From Trichaptum fuscoviolaceum (lineage: Eukaryota > Basidiomycota > Agaricomycetes > Hymenochaetales > Trichaptaceae): a stretch of DNA of 64,000 nucleotides. Shown here piece by piece: positions 23,659-34,640 of the stretch. Location of the stretch: positions 4,915,040-4,979,039 of the forward strand of contig CAJSYZ010000009.1 in NCBI GenBank assembly GCA_910574455.1. The letters are read 5' to 3'. A model generated the notes under the pieces. The model did no database searches. It was not told the DNA's origin and was given only the letters and a program-made list of their open reading frames with translations. Position numbers and translations under genes: made by a program. Numbering within the stretch: the stretch's first letter is position 1; every line of letters begins with the position of its first letter.

Positions 23659-25487
23659 GTGCTGCGGATTGCTCTGTCTGAAAAAGATCCTCTGGATGCT
23701 CTTCGTTGCACTCAATCGCGTGCCGCTCTAGTAACGAAGAGAGATGGGTGGCAGGAAGTGGTGTCCCATCGCAGCGAATACGGTGTCGAAGGTGTCTGCA
23801 GCACTTTCGATATCCACGGAAATGGCTGATTTGACTTCGAAAAGCTTATCGACTCTAATCGACTCGGTGTCGTCGCGTTGGCGTTCTCGTCTTCAATATG
23901 TAAGCAGAAGTTGCGAGTCGCCAGCGTGAAAAGATCGGAGAGCTTCTGATTAGCTAGTAGAGTTAGCCAAGGGTAGATCAGGATTTGAAATTTACTCACC
24001 AGCGCCCAACTATTTGCATTTTTGTGTCCTGACTACGTCGGCACTAACGGGCTCATGTGGAGGCGACTCGTCTCCAAACGCCCTTGTCAGTACGCCGAGG
24101 AGGAGACTGCACTCTCTCAGGTGTGCTGCCCGTATTGACGCCATCAAAAGCCCACGAATTGCGTCTGCGAAGTATGGATGGAATGCATCCTTTCCTACAG
24201 CCTCCGCGACCGCACCAGCCGCACACATAACGGTATATCTCTCCCCCCCTTCTCCAGACAAAACGAGGAACTGCTTCAGCTTGTCCATCGTCGATACTGC
24301 GGAAGGAGGTTGTCTTGCGACACGTGCGCGCCAAGCCCAATCGCGCTGGAAGCGGCTGCCTTGACCTTGAGCGTTATGGTCAAGACTGACAAGACCTGTG
24401 GCATGCCAGTGACCGGCGTCGAGTATCCCGAGTGACGCACGACGATAATACGGATCACCATCTTCGCGCCACGACGCGCACTCGACATCAACAAGCCGTA
24501 CTTGATGAGGCTGCTGAACGTAAGGAAGATTTGTCCGACAGGAGTGAAGTTGAGAGCCTGTCGATGATGTGCAGCGCGAAACGCAAAGATCTGTCCTCAT
24601 GGGTATGGCTCCGACCAGTCAAGGAATGGTGTGTTGAGCAGAGCATCCTCCTGCATTCTTAGTCAGTACGAAACACCTCGAGATGACCGGAGCGACGTAC
24701 CAAATTCAGCGACGTCTCGCAACATCGAAGACATGCCTCGCTCTCTGCTCACTGCCCACCGCACAGCATACCGCCATCTACGCCTGGAAATCCCGGATGT
24801 CAACCTTCTCCTCCATGTCGCTCTCAATGCCAAGAGCGAAGCTTGCCGCTCTCTTGATCTTGCAAGAGGCTGTCTCAGCGTGTAATGATTGCTTCAGCGG
24901 TGCTTTCATGGCTAAGCAGATGCGTTGAAACGTGACTCTATGTAGTGATGTGGAGCGTCCGCGGCGTCGATTCAAGTTGTCACACTGGCATCCGTGACCG
25001 TGACTTAAACTTGGCCGTCCGTTGCCGGCCCGGGTCTGCACTCTTCCTCCGACGTTCATCCCAGGCCCAGATGAAACGTTGACGCTCTCCGCTGCACGCT
25101 GATCATCGCCCCGGGCTGCTTCTCATTTAATGTCAAGCGACTAGTAATGGCTATTATACGACAAGTCACAGGTCAGTCACAAGGATTAAAAAGAACGTAG
25201 GGATATTCAAACCCTGAAGTAAGAGCTGATTCATGACTTAAGTTGCGGGTCGTTCAACGCCGTGCGCTGCTGAGCCAAACTGGTGTCACCATTTATCGCC
25301 GATGGATCGCGATCTTCCGCTTTCCTTCATCAGCGCACAATACGAGAGATGAGTGACGCCCTTCGCCTTCTAATTCTGTTGCTTTTCAAGCCAACGCTTG
25401 TGACGCTCGTACGTCCGAGGGTCTGGGACACGTGACATTTGTATCTGGCGATGGTGAAACCCCGAAGCACTATAGGTACTCAACAAG

Positions 25488-27735
25488 CAGTTAGAGGCTG
25501 TGAGTTACTCACAGCAAAGCCCGCTACCCGGGAATGGGTATAAAGCAAGGGCAGGGAAAGAAAACATTATATTTTTTAAAATACATACAGAAGTCTTACA
25601 CACATGCTCAGCCAGAACTTTATGTTCTGCTCCGTAAGCCCGTTGCCCAAGGCCCGAGGCCTGTTAGGATCCCTATGAGGGGCACGGGTGACATGACTCT
25701 GACCCTCGCTATAGCTTCCAGAGCTTGTCTGTGTTCGCCCTTCTTCTTCCTTGACCTCGCACAGACAGAGCTCATGATGGTATGTATACATCACTTTCTC
25801 ATATCCAGATCCCACAATAAGTAACATCCACATTAGCCATGTCCTGATCACGCATCGCACACTCCACACAGATCTCCCATCCCTCTGGTGCACAGTAAGG
25901 AAGGCCTGTCAGTGCATGATCCATTGCTGCGAGCTGTTGCTGTTGAGCTGCGAAAGCACCCGAAGAGGCACGCTGTTGACTCACATCAGGCGAGGCTATA
26001 TTGGCAGTATATGGGGAGGGCACTGCAAAAGCGTAAACAGGATTGACGGCGATTGACCTTGAGCTAGAAGGTGGAGTAATGTGCATCGGCTGTAGAGCGG
26101 TTGCACGAGTTTTGGAAGAAATGGGAACATTATCAGCTGTTGGAAGCTGAACAGGTGTAGTACGCGGCGCAGAGGATGTGGCCTATAAGATGGAGAGAGC
26201 CATGCGGAGATAATGAGATTCTGCAAGGACTCGGGACACGGACTAGAAATAGTGCCTGCAAGAGTGGCAAAGGATGTTTTCGGAGTCGAAGGAAGGAGAG
26301 TCGAAAGAGGTCTACTGTTGTCAAGCAAATATCGAGGTTGTAGAAGAGTTGAGGCCCTGGTGTCGCTGAGGACTTGGAAGGTGCGTCTGCCTCGCGATGC
26401 TTGTCGTAAACGGGTATATTGAAGGTTGCAAGTCTCGCGGAACGTCTGGGGGATATGCACCCGGGGACACGGGAAGAAAATGCAAGCCACGATGACTGTA
26501 TCAAGGATTTTCCCCTCAGAAGCTTTTCTTCATCCGGTGCGATGTCGCTGATAGTCTTCAGGATAACTAATCAATCAGCTCGAGATGTCGCGGAAGGCCT
26601 GCATCAGGTTTTGCTTCGAGCGCGATGCTCGTCCACGGGAAGCGGCATATTCGCTCCTCATCAGACTATACACTTTCACCATGTTTCCGGCCTCCGTATG
26701 ATTGTCGCCTTTTCTTAACATCCTTGGAATGCGCGCCGGATGCGCGGAGACGGGGTGGCCGCGCCTTGCGGACAGCTGCTGCAGCCTTTGTCGCCTTGAC
26801 TTGAGCAAGCTCAAGAACTCCGGTTGGATAGGGCGCTAAGCGCAGGCGAGCAACTTTCGAGGACACGCGCGAGCATGTGATGGGTTGCGCTCTCCGTGCC
26901 CTTAGGACGAAGCGGTATATGCCCTGTAATTGGAGCTTCTGCTTGCAGAATACCTGGCTGCTGATGCTGTGCGGCTAAATATGAGAGGTCGTTCATTTGT
27001 GGATTTGGCACTTGCTTACCCTGTATACCATTCTGGCTTTGGCTTTGGGAAAGCGCCGGCTATTTGATAGCAATAGCAAGGACATGCCTCGCTCCTGAAG
27101 AGGCGTTTGCTGCGCAACGCCTTCAAATGCTTGATGAATGTCGAAGATTTGTTTTACAAAATATATAAGCAATGTTATGAACATGTAGTATAGGTGAAAG
27201 AAACTCACAGTGTTTGCTGGGTGATATGGATCTTCACTCACCGCCATCAAATAGTGTTCTCAACCTCAAGGTTGGTGCTCATGCTCTTTTCTCTGATTTC
27301 AGCAGCATTGTCTCATTGGTTTAGTACTAAGTTGTTGAGGGGCTTCGAATCCAACTTGAAATTCACGAAGTTTGGATCCCAATTCTGAATGGCCCCAATA
27401 AGCACATAAATACTAACGGAAAGAAGAAGTTGCTAACTGACATTGCCATCTGAGCTTCTCGCCAAGGCATTCTGATCCGGAATGCCAAAATGTGTGCCCA
27501 AAGAAAGACAAGAAAGAGAAGGGACTCACATTTAGCGTTGGCGTTACCGACTCGGAGCAGCACGCGCGTCCGGTCTTGCGGTGTCTCGCCGGGGCTTTCC
27601 GCGTGAGAATGACATGCCTTGAAAAGCAGTTTCGGTACCGAAAGCGCAAGTCACGAGACCGGACGAGTTTTGGCAGAGAATCCGGACAGTTGCGTTTTCC
27701 TAAGGTACCCCAGCTACCGTTGGTAGCGGGAATTA
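25488..27735. mobile_element. 2.25-kb insertion carrying a minus-strand gene relic
   Basis: This DNA is absent from R1, R2 and R4, where the flanks (cccgaagcacta... and ...aagatatcg) are nearly contiguous. A 7-bp direct repeat CAACAAG lies at 25481-25487 and 27736-27742, compatible with a target-site duplication. I found no convincing terminal inverted repeats. CCCGCTACC near the left end and GGTAGCGGG near the right end form a 9-bp inverted pair, and a perfect hairpin ctgtgagttactcacag lies near the left end (about 25497). No transposase or reverse transcriptase is visible. Class unresolved. Confidence 0.6.
25576..27250 (-). pseudogene. Relic of a spliced fungal gene of unknown function
   Basis: Several minus-strand open blocks look like exons: EDPYHPANT then, after an intron-like gap, AFEGVAQQTPLQERGMSLLL (about 27060-27230); NDLSYLAAQHQQPGILQAEA followed by HIPLRPKGTESATHHML (about 26870-27000); and PYCAPEGWEICVECAMRDQD followed by MANVDVT (25830-25910), continuing in another frame as RTQTSSGSYSEGQSHVTRAP. 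The ECAMRDQDMADVDV-type signature is one I associate with uncharacterised basidiomycete proteins. Frames shift between blocks, so I call it a relic. Whether all blocks come from one gene is uncertain. Confidence 0.5.
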
Positions 27736-30612
27736 CAACAAGTAGCCTTGCTTATCGCAGGAGAAGGATTGTATGTATATTAAGATATCGAACCTCTTGC
27801 GCCAAGGACTCGGATCACGCTGGAAATGAACCTTCTATTACTGCTGTCATCCGCAACCCTGCCTTGTGTTGTACGCATGTTCTATATTAGAGTCCATTCT
27901 CATCAGCGAAGAAGACTCTCTTTCCTCCCACTTCTCACATCCTTCTGCTCGCAGTCGACGATATGTCTGGTTCGTCCTTTCTTACTGCGAGTTATGGCTC
28001 CTGCTGACAAACTTTCACAGATCCGGAAATAGGTATGCAGTTATCAATAGCTCATATCCAATGAGATATCGATGACGTCTAGATGTCAATTCGACCCAAG
28101 TTCCGAACGATATTCTTCTCCGACTAGTGGGTGCCACTGAGGAAATCCGCGACCTTCTTCGCCAGAAAGCTGGTCAAGGACATGGTAAGATGCAATTCCC
28201 CAGAGCTTCAACGCACGCTGATTTTTAACTCAGAGACAGCTCAGCAAATCGACCATGCTTTACAGCAAGATGAAGATTCACCAGAAGTAGCAGTCGCTTC
28301 TGAGGATTCACCCCTCGATGAGACGGCAATCGTTGAGATCGACAGTTACAGTAAGTAATGGTATATGCAATATGACGGCAACTGAATTGGCTCAAAAGCA
28401 TTCACAGGCAATTGGCCAAGTGTCCAGAAGATTGCGGATTACAGAAAGAGATGTGCGAAGCACAAAAGGTATTCAACTCGATATATCTCATCAAACTATC
28501 TAATACCATGAACTTGTATTCAAGCGAGTGTGAGAAAATGCAGGTGGAGGTACGTATCAGACCTTTGTTGATTGAATGATCTCGCAATGACAGAGAATAG
28601 TTGGGATGCTTCATTGCACACTTGGGCATTGTTGGGGGCTGCGTTGAAGGCATTGAAAGCGCAGAATCGCTACGGAAAGGATTGCTTGTTCCCGTACAAT
28701 GTCTAGAGAAGGCTTTCGATGCGACTCCCGATGGTACGTGGTCCTATTTTGTAGGCGAAGCTATTGCATAAGTGCCGACGGTTTGTTAGGGAGACCGACT
28801 GCGATGGACGAAGTTACAATGTCCTTCGATAGGCTTGGTAACGTCATTCATTATTTCGGTTACAGCCCGCACCAGAAAGATGCACTTTATCCTCATAAAG
28901 TCAAGCAATGGAGGAGCATCACTTTAGTTAGTTCAGAGCACCTACTGCAAATGCGAAGGATTAATCTTTCTATGCAAAGAATGGATGTTTTAAAATCTAT
29001 GGCAAGGATCAAAGTCTATCAACCCGCAGCTTGACCACTAATGATGCGTGGTACAGACCTCAGACGTAATGGCAAATTTCTCGAATGCTTGGAATTCATC
29101 CACGATATCTTTTTCTCTGAGTTGGAATCAGCGATGATTGGTGTCATCGACGCACTGACAACATTCGAAGAGAAATGTAAGTAGTGCTGTGAATCTTTGG
29201 TATTGTTTCCGTTCTCTAATGGTGGCCGTCTTGATTCTCACGTAGCTGCGAGTAAATGGTTAAGAATGGGCGACTTCGAATACCTTTATGAGGAATACAT
29301 AAGTCGTGCATTCCGGCCCGAAGTGTTAGAAACAAGCTTGCACTTTTGGCCTGACGCCGAGACGACCTCAGGATTTGTACAACATCTGACGACTCACAAG
29401 AAGTACGCACGTCTCCATCCCTTTCTAACCCAGAAATCACATTTGACAATTTTTTAGATCGTGCAATCAAATGCACGAAGAGGTAAAGATGCACTTCTTG
29501 ATACTGAGGACCACTGCTAACGACGACAGAAGCTGGAGCACCTCAAATCACACTACCTCATTATAGGAGGCGACAAAATAGTTGTTGAAGCTTCACGATT
29601 ACTTCAGGACACGCTGCTTGAACCCGTCAAATGGCTAGAACGAGCTATGACCGAAACGTCAGACAGTGCGTAGTCTTATATGATCAAATGCAAAGACTTC
29701 AACAGCGTTATAGAGCGCCATGAAGCGATCAAAGCTGCGATAGTTTCCTTTGCGAAACTTCATTCTGTTCTCCATTCCTTTGAGAGAAGCCTTTACCATC
29801 AAAAACACGCATTTTATTTTCGCAAGGTCAAGAAATGGGTGGCTTGTGTTCGGGTGAGTTATGAAGTTAAGCCTTTTCCAGTAACTCATACCACGCATGT
29901 GCAGGACGGACTTCCGAAGCTTCTAGGTATCGATTGATAACTACTCAATCAGAAATAATTCTCAAACTGATCTTTGTCAGTGAATTGTCATGATATCAAT
30001 TGCATCACAGAATCCGGCTCAAAACTATATATGTATAATCACCTATTTTTATATACCTTGGTTACTTGAGCTGTACAATAGCAGATAATGTTCTGTTAGT
30101 CTATGTTAAATTCTTGTAGGCAGCCCGTGGGCCAATGGTAGTAAATCTGCATATGACAAACTTTTGATAATTGGAACTGAGTTACACAATTAGACGGCAG
30201 GAATTTGACAATATCTAATCTTTTCCACAGTGAATATGCAGAGATTTCCGAACTTCCACAATTAGTGATAGAGTTTGCATTAATACTGTAATGATTTGAT
30301 AGGAGCTTTAGCTATATTATAAACTTGGCATAATACATTAGAAAAAGATTGTAAAGATTCATAATGTCTATGGACATTGTAATGTTACGGTAATTAATGG
30401 TAATGATGACACCGGTGCCGGTGTTGTAGTGGCCGGAAAAAGGACTTGCGCAAAATCGAAAAAGCAAGTTACTTACATAATCATGACTCCATTTAGAAGT
30501 TGACCTCATTGCTTTTCTTCACTCCACGGTCTCACGTCTTTGCACCTAACCCTCCCTCCTGCTAGTTTGGATGTCGTGCTATTGCTTCGCATCTTGATCT
30601 TAGTCGAACACC

Positions 30613-30955
30613 GACCTCGCGACTGCCTACGCGGCGCTCTCTCGTCGACGAGGGCTTTGAGATTACCGTCCGTCCTCCAACTTATCTCGAGTCACTCAAA
30701 ACAGACTGATTTTGTTCTCCATTTCCACTAGTCCGACAAGTTCACAGCGCTCACCACTGTGGCAGAAGTCGTAGTCGAGCCCATCTGGGTATCTTTACTC
30801 ACCAAGAGGGCAAGAACGTGAAGGACCTGCTCTCAAACATGGGTGACAGAGCACCCGTCAGTAGTGCACCTGCTGCGGGCGCTGCACGTAGTGGCGCACC
30901 TGCTGCGGAGGCACCCAAGGAGGAAGAGAAGAAGTAGAAGTCTGACGACGACATG
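30613..30955 (+). pseudogene. RPP1: 60S acidic ribosomal protein P1 fragment
   Basis: Exon 1 remnant at 30613-30667 reads LATAYAAL then, after a frameshift, DEGFEIT. An intron follows (30668-30731, GT...AG). Exon 2 (30732-30955) begins SDKFTALTTVAEVVVEPIWV, continues KNVKDLLSNMGD in another frame, then an Ala-rich hinge and the hallmark acidic end EAPKEEEKK-KSDDDM with a stop codon (30935-30937) replacing one residue. Lateral-stalk protein P1 is about 110 aa; the final GFGLFD exon is missing. Frameshifts plus the stop make it a pseudogene. Retention of the intron excludes retroposition. Confidence 0.85.
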
Positions 30956-31032
30956 GTGCGTTATCGAGACACCTAAGTACGTTGTTTGTTACATATCAGC
31001 TTGTTTTCAGTTGCTAATACGCGTTCACGCAG

Positions 31033-31929
31033 GATTATGATTGGACACGGCAAGTATACCAAGCAGCGTAACAAGTGGTCCCTCTCAAGCTGTTTACTTT
31101 TGCGAAGCTGTGGCTCATGTTGCGAATTTCGAGGTCCGCCGACTTGATGTACCCGCAGCGCGCAAATTGCTCGGTGCTTCAGGGGGCATGTGTCCTAAGG
31201 AAAAGCTCTTCAAAGGCTATATCCAACTTGAGCTCGACGTAACTATATTTGCTCTTATTATTTGCATGGTTTACTGACATTATCTATCAGCTCCGAGAAT
31301 TCGATTGCGTGCGAACACTCTACGAAATGTACATCGAATACAATCCAACGAACTCCTCGGCCTGGATCCAATTCGCCCAGTTCGAGGCAGCGCTCGCAAA
31401 CTATTCACGAGCGCGAGCCATATTCGAACTCGGCACATCGCAGCGGCCGCTGTCTTACCCTGAAACCCTCCGGAAGGCGTACATTGACTTCGAATTTGAG
31501 CAGGGCGAGCGACAGCGTACAAGGGAGCTGTACGAGCGCCTTGTGCGCTTGAGTGGCCACGTCAAGGCCCGGTGCGCGTACGCAGAATTTGAAGCGAGCC
31601 CGACTCCTGACAATCAGGCGTCGAGGGAAGACGAGGACGAGGAAGAGGAGAAGATGGTGGAGGGCGATTTGAACCTGGCTCGCCAGGTGTTCGAAGGATC
31701 TGAAGAACAGAGGCCTTAAAGAAGAGGTATGTGCCAGCTTATTTGACGTTCTTGAAGGTAGCTGATTTGTGTGCAGCGCGTTGTTATGCTCGAGGCATGG
31801 AGAGACTTTGAGCAGAAGAACGGAACACCTGCGGATGTCTCGAAGGTTCAGGCAATGATGCCCATTGTCAGTCGCAAGCGAAGGACGGTCGACAAAGCGG
31901 GCGACATGATTGAAGAGTGTATATTCTAG
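31033..31929 (+). pseudogene. CLF1: Crooked-neck-like splicing factor CLF1, C-terminal fragment
   Basis: HAT-repeat (half-a-TPR) sequence of the Prp19-complex factor Clf1/Syf3. First exon 31033-31238: DYDWTRQVYQAA, a stop, QVVPLKLFTFAKLWLM, then after a frameshift FEVRRLDVPAARKLLGAS and MCPKEKLFKGYIQLELD. Intron 31239-31290. Second exon 31291-31726: LREFDCVRTLYEMYIEYNPT, SRARAIFELGTSQRPLSYPE, ERLVRLSGHVKARCAYAEFE. Intron 31727-31776. Third exon from 31777: RVVMLEAWRDFEQKNGTPAD then AMMPIVSRKRRTVDKAGDMI. Full-length Clf1 is about 700-750 aa; only about the last third is present. Stops and frameshifts show it is dead. Introns are retained. Confidence 0.85.
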
Positions 31930-32142
31930 CCGACGAACACGGCGACGGGCGCGGTGAGCACGCTACAAATCGGCAGCACGGCGGTGAGCGATGCGCCGAA
32001 GACGCTGAGTGTCAGCGACGGGTGGGTGAATACGGTTGATACGACGCCGGGCGTGATGGAGGTGGCGGGGTGCACGTATGCGGACCCACGGAATAGTGTG
32101 GGTGTGACGATGCAAGCTTTCTTTGTCCATCTGACCACGTAG
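31930..32142 (+). other. Unassigned 70-codon open segment in the insertion
   Basis: Open frame directly after the CLF1 relic, ending at TAG 32140-32142. It contains STLQIGSTAVSDAPKTLSVS and GVMEVAGCTYADPRNSVGVT. It looks like the end of a real protein domain rather than random sequence, but I do not recognise the family. Probably a third captured fragment. Confidence 0.4.
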
Positions 32143-34640
32143 CATGTGGTTCTATATGTATTTAGCTTCGAGTGCCAATGATATATTTTCTAAGCCTTTT
32201 AAACTATTATTGTGTGCATGCATTACATCGTAAACTAAGAGAATGGCTAAAGGCCCTTGTACTGGATTATAGTACATAGAAGGTTTGTAATTACACATAA
32301 TCAAAGCAAATATCAAAATGCTTCACAGTTCCGGAGGGAACTGTAATGAGTTGTAAGGACAAATAATATCATAATGCTCCGTAATGTCTATAATTATTCA
32401 TAATGAGATGTGAGACCACAATGCCTTTTTAAGTAAAGCTTAATTCACACAAAGATGTTGCGGCCAATTGGACGATTATTGCAAACCCGGTCGTCAACCG
32501 ATAATTCACGGTATGATATATGCCTCATTTTCATTAGCTATTTGAGATTTACATTAATTAGGCCACATGGTGGCCGAGAATAGCCTAGGGATAATATGTG
32601 GCCGGATTCTGTGATGTGTTTCCTGACTTTCCTATGCGATGACTTTTTCCTCGGCTTGAACTCGACAATGGTTGGCGCGTGCGACTCACTGGAAGAGCAG
32701 AATATGATGGGAATCAAGATGGCAAAGGCTGACAGTGGATGTGTGGCTGAAGAGCTGATGTCTTTTGGAAAGGAGTGTAAATTTGCCACTTGCTATTATC
32801 GCTCTAACTGACTCTATCACAAATCTAGCCTTACCGAAATTCCTTGTCGACCAGATGGAGAGGGACACAACACGGTATATCAACTTGACAACAATTGCCA
32901 CTTTCTTCTCCAGCGTGACTGCAACCACGCTCCAGTTCACGTACGTACCATCGGAGTCGGAACCGTCGAACTCCTTGAGAGGTGTAGTCAACCTCTTCTG
33001 GTTCTTGTCGCTAGTCTTTAGCGTATCGTCGGGGGTGAGTAGCTTGCTTGGCTTGACATGGAGGAAGTCTTCAATGTGTGTGAAATATTTCATCTATTAT
33101 TCAGGAAATACTGATGGGCGTCGAAGATATGACTCTCGTGTTCCACCGAAATTGATTCGCATATGGTTCGACAAGGCACCCATGCTGTTCCTGATTATCG
33201 CGGCTGTCGCTTTCGTGATTGGCCTAAATATGTTTGCATACTTGTCTCTCCAAGTTCGTCATAATATTGAAGATTCAGAATACAGTCTAACGAGTAGCCA
33301 GCCACGATATGTCTCTTTCTCAACGACCATTCTCACCGGGATACACGGCGCGAGCTTATTGACCGTTACGGCTTGGTTTATATACCAACTTAAGCACGAG
33401 TCCATTTGGGCTGGTGGGGTCAGGACAGTCACGAAGTCAATGACCAAGATCGCAGGATGGATCAGTACAGGCGTGAAATGGATTTGGAAGATGGCTATGG
33501 CGGGCGTGAAATGGATCTGGAATATGGTTATGACGGGCGTGAAACTGGTAAAACGGTCCTACAAGAAGTACAAACAGAAATTGTTGCACTTGCAGCGCAA
33601 TATCTATTGGTATACCCTTCTTCTGCTGCTATGCTAATCTCGAGCTGAAATTGGGATTTAAGGGCATTCCGAATGGACAACCGCGTAGCACGTCTAAATT
33701 ATGAAATTGGTAATGATGACTGGTACCGCGACTGGCCAGAACCGCACCTTCTTTCAAAAATCGTCCGGTGCTTCGCATATCCGATCAAGAAGTGCTGGCT
33801 AGTAACAAAGAAGGCTCTTTACAACCTTGGACGTTTTCTCAGGAAGCATATAGGCATATCCTATCATAGAGGACATACAGACGGGGACGTTGAGTCTATG
33901 GGAGTGGAAGGCGAGGAAGAAGTCAAAGCGCGGGAGGAAACCTCTCCCGTCGCGAAATTGAAGAGCGAGTTTCGTAAATCTCTGCGGAAGATGTTTAGTG
34001 ATGATAATCGGGTGGAAGAAATCATGAGGGACATTGCATTCTGGGAGGATGGAAGGTAAGGACCACAAATAAGTACCAAAGCAGCGCTCTAACCTTAACT
34101 GTCATACATAGCGAAGAAGATGCCGAGAAATATCTCAAGAAAGAACTTTGGGGTTATCCAGATCTGCTGAAAAAGTTCTTTGATGTCGTACGGCCAGCCT
34201 TGGTCATAGCGCGCGACAACGAAAAGGCCCAAGAAGCGAAGGAGGAACAGGAAAATCGAGAACGGAGGCACATCAACATCAACGCCGATCCTCCACATCC
34301 GACTTCCGACAGCGGGGATCAAGACATGTATCGCGCTGTATCTGCCCCACGCCATGACGCTTTAGATTCCCCAGACATCACGCCTGATTCTCCACATGTG
34401 ACAGAAATGGAACCCCGTCAAGATAGCCAAACTGAGCCGGACGACCATCTTCTTCGACCTCCGTTGGCGGCGGTAGTGATCCCAGAGGAAGCAGAACCTA
34501 ATGCTCGAGACGAAAATCCGCAAATGGATGCTCTCGGTGAAGACGAGAGAGCGCATTCGCATGCCGAGATCGAGAAACCTCCGTCTGCTTCAGAAGACTA
34601 CCGTGAAGGATCACAGAGCAACAGAGAGTCGGGAGAGTGA

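Larger units (their letters stand above)
21300..24660 (-). pseudogene. Importin-4 (Kap123-type) pseudogene, R3, split by two transposons
   Basis: The clearest piece is minus 24010-24600, where STMDKLKQFLVLSGEGGER, AEAVGKDAFHPYFADAIRGL and ASIRAAHLRECSLLLGVLTR sit in one frame exactly as in the middle of importin-4 proteins. Upstream, LMSSARRGAKMV (about 24470) matches the RRGAMLALG-type segment. The rest is frameshifted. The hAT-like element (23097-23658) and the Tc1-like element (21576-22911) both interrupt the downstream half. The lower boundary is uncertain. Confidence 0.75.
29935..32588. mobile_element. 2.6-kb insertion with captured fragments of several host genes
   Basis: Absent from the equivalent intron of R1, R2 and R4 (intron 15 is about 60 nt there). 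The flanks are AT-rich with recurring gtaatg words (about 30290, 30380-30410, 32340-32400). The centre is GC-richer and contains, all on the plus strand, relics of RPP1 (30613-30955), CLF1 (31033-31929) and a third ORF (31930-32142). Introns are preserved, so the pieces came from DNA, not mRNA. No transposase is visible. Structure recalls Pack-type or Helitron gene capture, but no diagnostic ends were found. Confidence 0.6.
27963..34640 (+). pseudogene. TMR3: TMR gene copy split by a 2.6-kb insertion in intron 15
   Basis: Exons 1-15 are intact: 27963-27969, 28021-28032, 28083-28184, 28234-28350, 28408-28468, 28525-28549, 28601-28733, 28790-28926, 28980-29001, 29057-29176, 29246-29402, 29458-29482, 29533-29665, 29714-29853, 29905-29926. 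Exon 16 resumes at about 32589-32776, then 32829-33075, 33127-33253, 33302-33609, 33663-34055, 34112-34640. From the only nearby acceptor (cctag, ending 32588) exon 16 is 188 nt and out of phase by one, so the full protein cannot be made by this model. All other exons are open. Intron 9 uses a GC donor (29002). The juxtamembrane Trp repeat is of the GVKWIWKM type (as in TMR4), but exons 20-21 are TMR1/2-like. A separate product from exons 17-21 is possible but speculative. Confidence 0.75.

Noticed and set aside
25488..27735. Helitron interpretation of the 2.25-kb insertion
   Set aside because: No 5' TC and 3' CTRR ends inserted between A and T could be found on either strand, and there is a 7-bp direct repeat, which Helitrons do not make.
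32765..33637. 290-codon plus ORF as a stand-alone gene
   Set aside because: It is TMR3 exons 17-19 with introns 17 and 18 read through by chance openness, not an independent gene.
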